From contig CAKTXZ010000002.1 in assembly GCA_934632155.1 (NCBI GenBank), positions 62,001-126,000 of the forward strand: a stretch of DNA of 64,000 nt, given 5' to 3'. Of this stretch, positions 52,001 to 59,487 are shown in pieces. The notes beneath the pieces were generated by a model. It was given only the letters and a program-made list of their open reading frames with translations. It was not told where the DNA came from and did not search any database. Position 1 is the stretch's first letter; each line of letters begins with the position of its first letter. Made by a program: the position numbers and the translations under genes. The DNA comes from an uncultured Clostridia bacterium. Its GTDB lineage: Bacteria; Bacillota; Clostridia; Christensenellales; Aristaeellaceae.

Positions 52001-52469
52001 CGATGGTGTAGAGCTTATAGCTTGCGCCGTTCTTTTTGACGAGAAACTGGAAATCGCCGGGGTAGAGGTTGGCGCTGACGCGTCCCTGCGCGATCTTTAC
52101 GCCGTTTTGCCCGCTGGTCGCATGGCGGCGCAGCTTGAAGCTCGTGCCCATGGCGGTCGTCGCGCCGTTGGCGGTCAGCGTCAGCGCGCCGGTTGCGGCG
52201 TTGAAATGCACGGCGACCTTACTGCCGCTGGATAGCGACGCGGAGGACTTGCCGTTGACGGTATAGCTGCCGTATACCGTCAGGTTCAGCACGGAGGGAT
52301 TGCCCAGCGAGGAAAGATAAACGCGCACCATGCCGTTTTGCGTCTGGCCGCCCGTCAGGGGGGCGGACATGAGCGCCGTCGCCCTTGCGGCGGGCGCGCA
52401 GGCAAGCAGCAGCGGCAGGCAAAGGAGAATCGACAGGAGCTTTCTGAAAAAAACGGCGCGATGTTTCAT
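49059..52469 (-). CDS. SpoIID/LytB-domain exported protein with eight SH3b repeats
   Basis: A 1136-residue exported protein. Signal peptide residues 1-30, a SpoIID/LytB-type domain about 100-450 (LYTIAYIYMEDYLYGVLPYEM, GLEALKAQAVAARTYTM, GGQTESVKNAW, GHGIGMSQRGAMYMAQ), then eight SH3b domains of about 60 residues. The last six are joined by Pro/Thr/Ala-rich linkers (APTAVPTAIAQ) and carry a fixed SGSLNLR...VWCK...GYVMTRFL core. SpoIID cuts peptidoglycan glycan strands (lytic transglycosylase) in sporulation; the SH3b tail should bind wall. GGAGG is 8 bp before the ATG. Full SpoIID function is an inference. Confidence 0.88.
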   Translation of the reverse strand: MKHRAVFFRKLLSILLCLPLLLACAPAARATALMSAPLTGGQTQNGMVRVYLSSLGNPSVLNLTVYGSYTVNGKSSASLSSGSKVAVHFNAATGALTLTANGATTAMGTSFKLRRHATSGQNGVKIAQGRVSANLYPGDFQFLVKKNGASYKLYTIAYIYMEDYLYGVLPYEMGNSSGLEALKAQAVAARTYTMRAMSASQNALYDVVDTTSDQVYSGTPSGNANCVAAIDATRGIVAMNGSAFTATYYTASNGGQTESVKNAWNSNACQYLSVKDDPYDLANPASPKRSFSVSASGTQSSAALQSLLNAKAAAAYGGGASVTGVSNITPHTPKYASPSRLYTKMDFTVSYTLGGRSYTGRLTFDIFNELEGPMGMGINKGRNELWSVERTANGFTVFARRYGHGIGMSQRGAMYMAQLGYTYDQILAFYFDGCRRVQYTLNRSILSPIVDGQDSTEEIISVTPAPIDGAKDGSAVTVAETALRSAPSGGEAIVTLPRGASVTLCAAAGSDYLVAYGVLCGYVPQSAVTVYGGVPAYTDRTPTQLVGHGTVINSRALNLRSAASMSGSVLTTIPGGTVVPILSLTDSWAYVQYGLRAGYVSTAYLSIRRISASALTPAPTSVPGASGLQARVVTPQGSLNLRETASDAARVLCTIPQNTALSVLERGGTWSKIVYAGRTGYVMTRFLFFLSDAQTPLPTAIPQPTAAPAGPLYAQVVTASGSLNLRATATANGRVLRTIPQYATIPILDRGDVWCKTSYGGYTGYVMTRFLSFASAPAPTAVPTAIAQPTSAPAPDGVQYARVTTVSGSLNLRQAPRANAKVLCTIPQYELIALQERGTVWCKTSYAGQTGYVMSSFLSFLSDQLAPTQAPAPQPTPRPTEAPQTDGSVARVTTDSGSLNLRAAPSESGQVLRTIAMNEAVIVRERGAVWCKITYSGVTGYVMTRFLTFLPGGAPMPTAIPTARPTAVPTAAPGGTLYAQVTTASGSLNLREMPSGSARVLLTIPQYARVPVLSRGSQWCMVSYNEKTGYVMTRFLSFAASPAPTAVPTAVPTAIPGGMNEQLTVLAEPLSGRVMPRSGSSVNLRGACSTAAPVLCQMPKYDYLSITAVGDTWCAVEYDGQAGYCMREFLEFSWYD

Positions 52470-52505
52470 CGGGAGTGCCTCCGTGTGATTGATCGGGAAC
52501 GTACG

Positions 52506-52533
52506 ACTGTAACACTTTCGTAATCATTGACAA
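52506..52533 (-). promoter_or_regulatory. Candidate promoter of the SpoIID/SH3b gene
   Basis: On the minus strand TTGTCA (52528-52533), a 16-bp spacer and TACAGT (52506-52511), 37 bp before the ATG. A WalR-like direct repeat (52508-52524) overlaps it. Confidence 0.45.
52508..52524 (+). promoter_or_regulatory. WalR-like direct repeat
   Basis: TGTAAC-ACTTT-CGTAAT fits the WalR pattern TGTWAH-N5-TGTWAH with one mismatch, between a wall-acting gene and topB. Its overlap with the -10/spacer would suggest repression rather than activation. Confidence 0.3.
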
Positions 52534-52699
52534 GTATATCATCGTTCCGCGTGTTTGTCTACGGGAGAATGCATGGAAATATTCGCGCGGAATGGAATTT
52601 GATGCTCCGTTCAGCATGCATCGCCGCGCCCTTCCCATCGGGCGCCGCTTCCTGCCGGTTAGCGCAGCGCGCGTTTCCGCGTCCGAAGGAGACGAAAAA

Positions 52700-52774
52700 A
52701 TGGGTTTGGGCGGCTTTCGCGCAGGCGCTTTCATTTTTTGGGGTTTTGTGGTATGCTTTTATGGAGGAAAGTGA
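52700..52774 (+). CDS. Possible 24-residue hydrophobic peptide upstream of topB
   Basis: A short open frame MGLGGFRAGAFIFWGFVVC... (24 residues) has a fair GAAGGAG site 10 bp upstream and ends 9 bp before the topB GTG. It is strongly hydrophobic. It could be a small membrane peptide or a leader that tunes topB translation, but it may be chance. The remaining 52.47-52.70 kb interval holds only the SpoIID-gene promoter. Confidence 0.2.
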   Translation: MGLGGFRAGAFIFWGFVVCFYGGK

Positions 52775-52783
52775 GGGAACGCC

Positions 52784-54940
52784 GTGATTGTTGTGGTGGC
52801 CGAAAAGCCGAGCGTGGGGCGCGATTTGGCGCGCGTGCTCAAGTGCAGCCGAAAGGGCGAGGGCTTTTTAGAGGGCGAGGGGTATATCGTTACCTGGGCC
52901 GTCGGCCATCTGGTAACGCTGTGCGAGCCGGATGAGATTGACGAAAAATACAAAAAATGGCGCATGGCGGATCTGCCGATTTTGCCGGAAACGATTCCGA
53001 CCAAGGTCATTTCCAAAACAAAATCGCAGTTTTCGATTATCAAAAAGCTGATAAACGCGAAGGATACCGAAAGCCTGATCTGCGCGACGGACGCCGGGCG
53101 GGAGGGGGAACTGATTTTCCGCCTGATTTATCATCAGGCCAAATGCCAAAAGCCGGTGCAGCGGCTGTGGATTTCCTCCATGACGGACGAGGCGATTCGC
53201 GAGGGCTTCGCCGCCCTTCAGCCGGCGGCGGAATACGACGGGCTGTATCGCAGCGCCGCCTGCCGCGCGCAGGCGGATTGGCTGGTGGGGATGAACGCCA
53301 GCCGCGCTTTTACGCTGCGCTTTGACGCGCTGCTCTCCATCGGCCGTGTTCAAACGCCTACGCTGGCTATTTTGGTGAAGCGCTATCACGAAATTGCCGG
53401 TTTTCAGCCCGAGGAGTACTTCACCCTTACGGCGGATTTCGGCGATTATACCGGCCAGTGGTTTAACGAAAAAGCGGAGGATGAAAAAAAGGCCAACCGC
53501 ATTCCCGACCGGGAAACGGCGAATAGGCTGGCCAGGCAGGTGCGCGGCAGGCAGGCCGTGATTCGGACGGCGGAGGCGGAGGCGAAAAAGGAGCCGCCGC
53601 CCCAATTGTACGACCTGACGTCCCTGCAGCGCGAGGCCAACCGGAAGCTGGGCTTTACGGCGGATAAGACGCTGAAAATTGCGCAGGAGCTTTACGAAAA
53701 ATGGAAGGCGATCACCTATCCGCGCACCGACAGCCGCTACCTGCCCATGGATATGCTGGGCCGCACCAAGCTGACGCTGCAGAAGCTGCCGGCGGCGTAT
53801 CGTGAACTGGTTCGCGATATTCCGTGGCGCGAGGAGGGAAAGCTGCCCTTTTCCAAGCGGATATTTGACAACGCGAAGATATCCGATCACCACGCCATCA
53901 TCCCCACGCCGCAGACCGCGCCGATGGAAAAGCTGCCGCCCGAGGCGCAAAAGCTGTTTGACATGATCGCGCGGCGCATGATCGCGGCGTTTTATCCCGC
54001 GCATGAATACGACGCGATTCGGGTGGTTACGGCCTGCGAGGGGCAGGCGTTCAAATCGACGGGGCGCGTGGTCAAGGTCAACGGCTGGAAGGCGGTTTAC
54101 CCTGCCGACGATCAGACGGCGGACACGCTGCCGGATCTCAAGGCGGGCGACGGGCGCACGGTCGTCAAGGCTGGCGTTAAAAAAGAAAGCACCAAGCCGC
54201 CCGCGCCGCATACGGACGCGTCGCTGCTTTCGGCGATGGAAAACGCCGGGCGCGACTTGGATGATGAAAAGCTGCGCGAGCAGATGAAGGGCTCGGGGCT
54301 GGGCACGCCCGCCACCCGCGCCGCAATCATCGAGCGGCTGATTCAGGTGGGCTATGCCGCGCGCCGCGGCCGCGCCATTCATGCGACGGAAAAGGGCGCG
54401 GCGCTCATCGCCATCGCGCCGGAGGCCATCGCGTCGCCCGAAACGACGGGAAAATGGGAGCTGGCGCTGGACGAGATTGCCAAAAACCAGCGCGATACGC
54501 AGCGCTTCATGGAAGGAATTCGGAACCTGACGGTTTTTCTGATCGATTATGCGCGCGACACGAAGATACAGGCGGATTTCCCGCAGGAGATGCGCCAAAG
54601 GGGCAGGGGAGGCCGCGGCAAGCCCAAGGCGAACGTGGTTGCCGGGGCGAAATGCCCGCTGTGCGGCGGGGAGGTAATCGAGAACGCAAAGGCCTTCGGC
54701 TGCGCGGCATGGCGCGACGGCTGCCGCTTTACAATCTGGAAGGATTGCCTTACGCGCGCGGGCGGCCCGGCACTGAGCGCGAAGCTGGCCGCGCTGCTGC
54801 TGGAGAAGGGCAGCGTACGCGGTTCAACCGGCGTCATCGCGCTGCAGGACGGCAGGCTGACCTTCACCCGTAACGGCGAACAGTCGCCCGCCGCCTCCGT
54901 CGCCGTTGCATACGAAAAGAAGGAAACGCAGAGGAACTGA
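52784..54940 (+). CDS. topB: Type IA DNA topoisomerase III
   Basis: A 718-residue enzyme that unlinks single-stranded DNA. The toprim domain starts VVVAEKPSVGRDLARVLK and has TDAGREGELIFRL. The gate region holds SIGRVQTPTLAI, and the catalytic tyrosine is in AITYPRTDSRYLP. A C-terminal zinc ribbon with CPLCGG and later Cys residues (GCAAWRDGC) is present. The start is GTG at 52784 after GAGGGAAC. This is the TopB type common in Firmicutes chromosomes and conjugative elements, but no other transfer genes surround it. Terminator at 55019-55070. Confidence 0.95.
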   Translation: MIVVVAEKPSVGRDLARVLKCSRKGEGFLEGEGYIVTWAVGHLVTLCEPDEIDEKYKKWRMADLPILPETIPTKVISKTKSQFSIIKKLINAKDTESLICATDAGREGELIFRLIYHQAKCQKPVQRLWISSMTDEAIREGFAALQPAAEYDGLYRSAACRAQADWLVGMNASRAFTLRFDALLSIGRVQTPTLAILVKRYHEIAGFQPEEYFTLTADFGDYTGQWFNEKAEDEKKANRIPDRETANRLARQVRGRQAVIRTAEAEAKKEPPPQLYDLTSLQREANRKLGFTADKTLKIAQELYEKWKAITYPRTDSRYLPMDMLGRTKLTLQKLPAAYRELVRDIPWREEGKLPFSKRIFDNAKISDHHAIIPTPQTAPMEKLPPEAQKLFDMIARRMIAAFYPAHEYDAIRVVTACEGQAFKSTGRVVKVNGWKAVYPADDQTADTLPDLKAGDGRTVVKAGVKKESTKPPAPHTDASLLSAMENAGRDLDDEKLREQMKGSGLGTPATRAAIIERLIQVGYAARRGRAIHATEKGAALIAIAPEAIASPETTGKWELALDEIAKNQRDTQRFMEGIRNLTVFLIDYARDTKIQADFPQEMRQRGRGGRGKPKANVVAGAKCPLCGGEVIENAKAFGCAAWRDGCRFTIWKDCLTRAGGPALSAKLAALLLEKGSVRGSTGVIALQDGRLTFTRNGEQSPAASVAVAYEKKETQRN

Positions 54941-55018
54941 AAAAGAGGAAAGCGAAGAAGCGGCCGCCGCCCTTGACTGCGCGCGTTCGGCAGCCGTCGT
55001 TCACCAAGAGAGGTCAAT

Positions 55019-55070
55019 AAACGCTCCGCCCCGCCGGTAAGCGAAACCGGTGCGGGACGGAGCGCTTTTG
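55019..55070 (+). terminator. Terminator of topB
   Basis: CGCTCCG pairs with CGGAGCG and an inner CCCCGC-CGGT...ACCGG-TGCGGG extends the stem, followed by CTTTT. About 80 bp after the stop, shared with the convergent HAD gene. Confidence 0.75.
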
Positions 55071-55137
55071 AAATGCCGCCTTGATTTGGGTCGGGCGGCC
55101 TTTAGGAAGCGCGGGGCGCGCCGAAGAAGCTTCGCCT

Positions 55138-55797
55138 TTAGGACGCTTCGAAAAGAATTTTGTCCAGCTCGGCGACCGATTCGCAATAGCGCGCGCCGGA
55201 GGCCTTCATATAATTCACGATGCGGGGAATGCGGTGCGCCCAGCCCGCGGCGATAAAATCCACGCCGCAGGCGTCGGCCATATCCTTGCCGGGCTTCAAA
55301 TCGTCCACTACGACCGCCTCCCCGGGCGAAAGGGCAAAGCGGCGCAGAATCTCCAGCAGCGGCTGCGGCGAGGGCTTGCGCATTTCCGGCGGCTCATCCC
55401 AGCCGAAAATCAGATCGGGCGTCGGCAGGCCGTTCGCCGCGTAATCCCGAAGGATATTCTTTCGAAAGGAATGCGACACGACGCAAAGCAGCCCGCCCTC
55501 CGCCCGAAAGCGAAGCAGCGTTTCGCGCATGCCGGGATACGCCGACGGCACGTGATCGGCCACATAGCGCAGCCAGTTTTCCTCCTGCCATGCCTGCTCC
55601 GCCTTGGTAAAATGCAGCACGTTGTCGCAATAGGCGCTGAAGCCCGGATCAAAGTTGAACAGGAAATAATCCTCCAGCGACAGCGTTATGCCGGGACGCA
55701 GCGCCTTGAGCGCCGCCACAAAGGGCGGATAATGTACGGCGGCCGTGCTGTTGACGACGGTATCGTCGTGATCCAGCACCAAACAGCGATATTTCAT
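55138..55797 (-). CDS. HAD-superfamily hydrolase
   Basis: A 219-residue HAD phosphatase. Motif I LVLDHDDTVVNST (Asp8 and Asp10; the usual DxDGT is DHDDT here), motif II VVSHS, and motif IV VVVDDLKPGKDMA. Cap helices follow motif I. The replacement of Gly by Asp in motif I is uncommon but keeps the nucleophile and its partner. It ends a two-gene unit with the sialidase-fold protein (12 bp upstream gap) and may dephosphorylate a sugar released by that pathway. Confidence 0.85.
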   Translation of the reverse strand: MKYRCLVLDHDDTVVNSTAAVHYPPFVAALKALRPGITLSLEDYFLFNFDPGFSAYCDNVLHFTKAEQAWQEENWLRYVADHVPSAYPGMRETLLRFRAEGGLLCVVSHSFRKNILRDYAANGLPTPDLIFGWDEPPEMRKPSPQPLLEILRRFALSPGEAVVVDDLKPGKDMADACGVDFIAAGWAHRIPRIVNYMKASGARYCESVAELDKILFEAS

Positions 55798-55809
55798 GAG
55801 ACGCTCCCG

Positions 55810-56919
55810 TTAATCTTCCGCAAGTGCGAACATCTGCACGCCGATCCCCAGGCCCTTGTTTTCCGGCCCCTTGGTGCACTGGGGAAAAACGGCGACCACG
55901 CGGTCGCCCTCCAGCGGCAGCAGGCAGCTCCAGAAGCCGTTGACGAAGCTGTCGAAATAGCGCCGCGGCTCGTCGAAATGATGCGCCGTTTCGTCGCCGG
56001 CGCAAAGGAAGAACTGGCCGAAATGGTTGTAGGAAAGCGCCGTGCGGCCGGAGGAAAGCGTGACGATGTAGGGGCCGGCGGCGGGCTTGATGAAGTTGAT
56101 ACGGTCGGCGGGGCCTTCCTCGTCCATGGCCAGACTGCGCGCCCAGTTGTCATGCGAGAAGGCGAGGGACAGATGGTAGGATCGGTCGGCCGCCTTGGAT
56201 TCGAGCGACAGCGCGATGGAGCCGTCCGAAAGCTCCGTGCCCACGGGCATCTGATCGGTATAATGGCGCACATGATCCACGTCGCAGACGTACTGCTGCG
56301 CGGCGATATGCGCGGCATAGGGCGCGCCCGTTACGCGCGGCGTCCACGTGAAGCCGCCGTCGTAGGAGCGAATCAGCCCCACGCCCGAGGAACGGCGCAG
56401 CTGCTTGAAGCCGTAATAATAGATCTTGGGCGCGATGTGCGTGAAATACACATGAATTTCGCCCGAGCGCAGCGCCAGCACCTGCGGCTCCCAGTTGCTG
56501 CCGGTGTAGATGCTCTCCGGCGCGGACCATGTTTCGCCGCCGTCCACGCTGCGCGTCATGACCAGCCCGTTGTGGTCGATGGCCTCGCGGTAATGATTGC
56601 TGACGCGATAGGAGGCGACCGCCAGAATATCGCCGTTTTGCAGCACGGCCGCGTCGGCGGTCATGTATTTGAACACGTCCGGCTCGCCGTTTTCCATGCG
56701 CATGTTGTAGGCGGTCATGAGCGGCCGGGGATCGGCCCAGGTTTTCAGGTCGTCCGAAAAGGTGACGAAAATGCTGCCGCCCAGCTGATCGTGCTGGAAG
56801 ATGAGCATATAGCGGCCGTCCCTGAGCTGCTTGACGCGGGGATAGTGCGCCTCCTGATAGAGCGGATGCGTGGAAGCGTCCAGATAGGTATACGTGTTTT
56901 CAACCGGAACAAAATGCAT
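55810..56919 (-). CDS. Sialidase-superfamily (BNR six-bladed propeller) protein
   Basis: A 369-residue predicted cytoplasmic beta-propeller. Asp-box repeats are visible (SVDGGETW near residue 127, SYDGGFTW near 190, and a degenerate FSDDLKTW). The N-terminal region HYPRVKQLRDGRYMLIFQHD resembles exo-alpha-sialidases and exo-arabinanases (GH33/GH93 fold). A full sialidase Arg triad cannot be confirmed by eye, so the substrate is open. AAGGAGG precedes ATG 56919. Divergent from the GH5-like gene, each with its own promoter, which suggests a shared carbohydrate-use locus. Confidence 0.65.
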   Translation of the reverse strand: MHFVPVENTYTYLDASTHPLYQEAHYPRVKQLRDGRYMLIFQHDQLGGSIFVTFSDDLKTWADPRPLMTAYNMRMENGEPDVFKYMTADAAVLQNGDILAVASYRVSNHYREAIDHNGLVMTRSVDGGETWSAPESIYTGSNWEPQVLALRSGEIHVYFTHIAPKIYYYGFKQLRRSSGVGLIRSYDGGFTWTPRVTGAPYAAHIAAQQYVCDVDHVRHYTDQMPVGTELSDGSIALSLESKAADRSYHLSLAFSHDNWARSLAMDEEGPADRINFIKPAAGPYIVTLSSGRTALSYNHFGQFFLCAGDETAHHFDEPRRYFDSFVNGFWSCLLPLEGDRVVAVFPQCTKGPENKGLGIGVQMFALAED

Positions 56920-56953
56920 GGCGGTTCCTCCTTATACGGCTGAGAATGCATAC

Positions 56954-56982
56954 ATCATAAAGCGTCCGCCGGAAAAAAGCAA
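56954..56982 (-). promoter_or_regulatory. Candidate promoter of the sialidase-fold gene
   Basis: On the minus strand TTGCTT (56977-56982), a 17-bp spacer and TATGAT (56954-56959). Confidence 0.5.
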
Positions 56983-57061
56983 GCAAGAAACCGCGCGGGA
57001 TTTCGGCGTTTTTTTTAACCGCCGATAAAAAATGGCGCGAAAAAAGCGACGGAATTTTGCC

Positions 57062-57090
57062 TTGCCATCCGGCGGCGAATCGTGGATAAT
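57062..57090 (+). promoter_or_regulatory. Candidate promoter of the GH5-like gene
   Basis: TTGCCA (57062-57067), a 17-bp spacer and GATAAT (57085-57090), 51 bp before the ATG. Confidence 0.5.
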
Positions 57091-57140
57091 GTGATTGTTG
57101 GAATCCAAGCAAAAGCTGGATGAAAAGGAGCGTTTATACG

Positions 57141-58256
57141 ATGGGCGAAAGATGGAGCAAGGAACGGGCTTGGGCATGGTATAATGACCATAACTGGCTG
57201 CGCGGCTGCAACTTTATGAGCAGCGATTGCGCCAACCGCATTGACCAGTGGCAGGAGGAGGGCTTTGAGGAGCGTCTGGCCACCGCCGACCGTGAATTGG
57301 AGCTGGCGGCGAAGACGGGCTTCAACAGCATCCGCATCATCTTGGAATTCTATGTCTGGCAGCAGCAGCACGACGGCTTCATGGAGCGCTTTGACCGCTA
57401 TCTGGCCACCGCGTGGAAGCATGGCATTTCCTGCATGGTGACGCTGGGAAACGACTGCATGCAGCCCAAGGAATATACCAAGCCCTTCCATCTGGGCACG
57501 CAGGAATACGACTGGGGCTATCACGGCGGCCGCAAGCTGAGCCAGCACGGCGTGTTCAAGGGCATGGGCTATCATCTGCTGGACGAGCCGGAGCTGGCGC
57601 AGCAGCATTACGAATGGGTGCGCGACGTCATCGAAACGCATAAGAACGACGAGCGCATCGTTATGTGGGATATTTATAACGAGGTCGGCAATTCCAAGCG
57701 CGAAATGGTGACCTATCCGCACCTGAAGAAGTTCTTTGAAATCGCGCGCGAAATCGACCCCATTCAGCCGCTCACCTGCTGCACGTGGCGCTGCCCGGTA
57801 GACCGCGATAAGGAAATTCCTGAAATCGAGCGCATCGCCTGCGATTATTCGGATATTATTTCCTATCACAATTACGGCCCCTACCAGAATAACATTCAGA
57901 TCATCAAGCGCCTGAAGGATACCTACGACCGGCCGATCGTCAACACCGAATGGCTGGGCCGCTGCCTGCATAATACGGTGCAGGAGATGTTCCCGCTGTT
58001 CTATCTGGAAAAGATCGGCTGCTACAACTGGGGCTTTGTCGCTGGAAAATACCAGACCTATGAGCCGTGGAACGGTACGTGGACGCGCTATGAGCAGGAT
58101 CCTACGCTGGACGTTGATTTTACCAAGTGGTTCCACGATATCTATCGTCCCAGCCTGCATCCCTACGACCCCAAGGAAATCGTGATTTTCCAGAAATTCG
58201 CCGCGCTGGCCGATGCGGATTTTGCCCGTGAGCAGGCCGCGAAGGAAAAGAAATAA
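57141..58256 (+). CDS. GH5-like (clan GH-A) glycoside hydrolase
   Basis: A 371-residue TIM-barrel hydrolase. The acid/base Glu is in MWDIYNEVGNS and the nucleophile Glu in IVNTEWLGR, the clan-A pair of strands 4 and 7; ISYHNYGPY lies between. No signal peptide, so substrates must be taken up first. It resembles GH5-like beta-mannosidase or beta-glucosidase proteins, but the family within clan A is uncertain. AAAAGGAG precedes ATG 57141. The gene is monocistronic, ended by a perfect terminator, and divergent from the sialidase-fold gene. Confidence 0.75.
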   Translation: MGERWSKERAWAWYNDHNWLRGCNFMSSDCANRIDQWQEEGFEERLATADRELELAAKTGFNSIRIILEFYVWQQQHDGFMERFDRYLATAWKHGISCMVTLGNDCMQPKEYTKPFHLGTQEYDWGYHGGRKLSQHGVFKGMGYHLLDEPELAQQHYEWVRDVIETHKNDERIVMWDIYNEVGNSKREMVTYPHLKKFFEIAREIDPIQPLTCCTWRCPVDRDKEIPEIERIACDYSDIISYHNYGPYQNNIQIIKRLKDTYDRPIVNTEWLGRCLHNTVQEMFPLFYLEKIGCYNWGFVAGKYQTYEPWNGTWTRYEQDPTLDVDFTKWFHDIYRPSLHPYDPKEIVIFQKFAALADADFAREQAAKEKK

Positions 58257-58326
58257 CCCGGCTCCGCAGGCTTTTGCCAGGGAGCTCGGCGCGGGGCGCG
58301 AGATAAGCCCCCGCGGATGGAATGAA

Positions 58327-58371
58327 AAAAGCCGCGTCTGCTTCACCCGAGGCAGCCGCGGCTTTTGTTTT
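58327..58371 (+). terminator. Rho-independent terminator of the GH5-like gene
   Basis: AAAAGCCGCG (58327-58336) and CGCGGCTTTT (58357-58366) are perfect arms. The inner TCTGC/GCAG extends pairing, and GTTTT follows. Confidence 0.9.
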
Positions 58372-58429
58372 GGATTGCGCAGAACGGCCGTATTTCATCG
58401 GGCAGCCTGCTTGACGCCGCTTTTTGCGC

Positions 58430-58456
58430 ACATGTCGCCAAGCAAGGCATAGGATG
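58430..58456 (+). promoter_or_regulatory. Possible sigma-K-type promoter of the LysM gene
   Basis: AC (58430-58431), a 16-bp spacer and CATAGGATG (58448-58456) resemble the sigma-K pattern AC-N16-CATANNNTA except for the last base. No sigma-A promoter is apparent between the preceding terminator and the gene. A mother-cell promoter would suit a LysM spore-coat protein. Confidence 0.3.
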
Positions 58457-58489
58457 AAGCGAATCCAGAAAAAAGGAGTGTGCTCTTCC

Positions 58490-59200
58490 ATGTCGGAAAA
58501 CAGGCAAAACTGTGCGTACCACTATACCGTCAAACGCGGCGACAGCTTTTATCTGATCGCCCAGCGGCTGGGCGTTTCGCTGCGCGACCTGCTCGAGGCG
58601 AACCCTGATTTGCCGCCTGCCCGGCTGATGATCGGCGATGTGCTGTGCGTGCCCTATTCGCAGGATGTGCAGACCCCCGCGGGGGAAAAGACCGACGGCG
58701 GAACGGATAGCGGAGCGGATAACGCCGGCAACACCGGCAGCGCCGGCAACACCGGGAACACCGGCAATACCGGGACGACCGCGCCGGACACGAGCGGCGG
58801 CGCTGATCCGGATAAGCCCGAATGCGTTTGCCCCGAGCCGAATCCGGACACGCCGGAGGAAACGCCGCCTGACGAGATTTGCCCGCCCAATCGCCGTACC
58901 ATCGTTCAGGACGGCCAGACCGCGAGCGACCTGCAGCTGCGCTACGACCTGAGCTACTACACCTTGCAGCAGGCCAACGAGCAGACCGATCTGGACGCCA
59001 TCAAGGGCGGCGACGTCGTTTGCATTCCGCAGCGCAACCTGCCCTGCAACCTCCCCACGACCGTCACGCTGGGCGAAAACGATACGCTGGAATCCATCGC
59101 CGTTACATACAACGTGCCCATCGCTTCGCTTTTGCGCGTGAATCCCTGCCTCGCGCCCGAGGATTTCCGCAAGGACGCGGTTATCCGCCTGCCCAATTAA
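58490..59200 (+). CDS. Triple LysM protein, possible spore-coat or cortex-binding protein
   Basis: A 236-residue protein with three LysM domains: YHYTVKRGDSFYLIAQRLGV (about 10-55), TIVQDGQTASDLQLRY (about 138-182) and TVTLGENDTLESIAVTY (about 190-235). A 60-residue linker rich in GNT/Gly/Asp/Pro and Cys (CVCPEPN, ICPPN) separates the first two. It has no signal peptide, which is typical of spore-coat LysM proteins such as SafA and rules out ordinary secretion. The start is uncertain: AAAAGGAG is 11 bp upstream. Role in the spore is an inference. Confidence 0.75.
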   Translation: MSENRQNCAYHYTVKRGDSFYLIAQRLGVSLRDLLEANPDLPPARLMIGDVLCVPYSQDVQTPAGEKTDGGTDSGADNAGNTGSAGNTGNTGNTGTTAPDTSGGADPDKPECVCPEPNPDTPEETPPDEICPPNRRTIVQDGQTASDLQLRYDLSYYTLQQANEQTDLDAIKGGDVVCIPQRNLPCNLPTTVTLGENDTLESIAVTYNVPIASLLRVNPCLAPEDFRKDAVIRLPN

Positions 59201-59304
59201 AGCGCTTCCCGCCCCGCAGCGCTGCCCGCGCTTGAAAGCGCCGGGATCAAAAATGCGCTTCGCATTTGGCCGTGCGGCAGCTTGAGAAGCGTATCAAACC
59301 TGAT

Positions 59305-59341
59305 TGCGAGAGGGGCGCCGGCGGCCTCCTCTCGCATTTTT
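59305..59341 (+). terminator. Rho-independent terminator of the LysM gene
   Basis: Perfect arms TGCGAGAGG (59305-59313) and CCTCTCGCA (59328-59336) with five T directly after. An additional small hairpin AAATGCGCTTCGCATTT (59251-59267) precedes it. Confidence 0.9.
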
Positions 59342-59364
59342 CGGAAGAAAAGCAAACGGCAATG

Positions 59365-59420
59365 CAAACGCTCCGATCCGCCCGCTGTCAAGGTAGGGGG
59401 AACCGGAGCGTTTGATTTTT
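59365..59420. terminator. Second, probably bidirectional terminator hairpin
   Basis: CAAACGCTCCG (59365-59375) and CGGAGCGTTTG (59404-59414) are perfect 11-bp arms. ATTTTT follows on the plus strand. It would end minus-strand transcripts of the peptidase gene as well. Confidence 0.7.
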
Positions 59421-59487
59421 GCACCGCTTGGCGCAAAGAACGCTGCGCAGGATACGCTTCGGGCGATGAACCTCCTGCGCGCTGCGC

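Noticed and set aside
49059..52469. Tandem repeats of about 250 bp that could be mistaken for a CRISPR or DNA-repeat array
   Set aside because: They lie in frame within one open reading frame and encode SH3b domains, with no spacer structure.
55081..56943. A 620-codon plus-strand frame opposite the HAD and sialidase-fold genes
   Set aside because: It has low-complexity, Arg/Gly/Ala/His-rich composition typical of GC-rich antisense frames, and no ribosome site.
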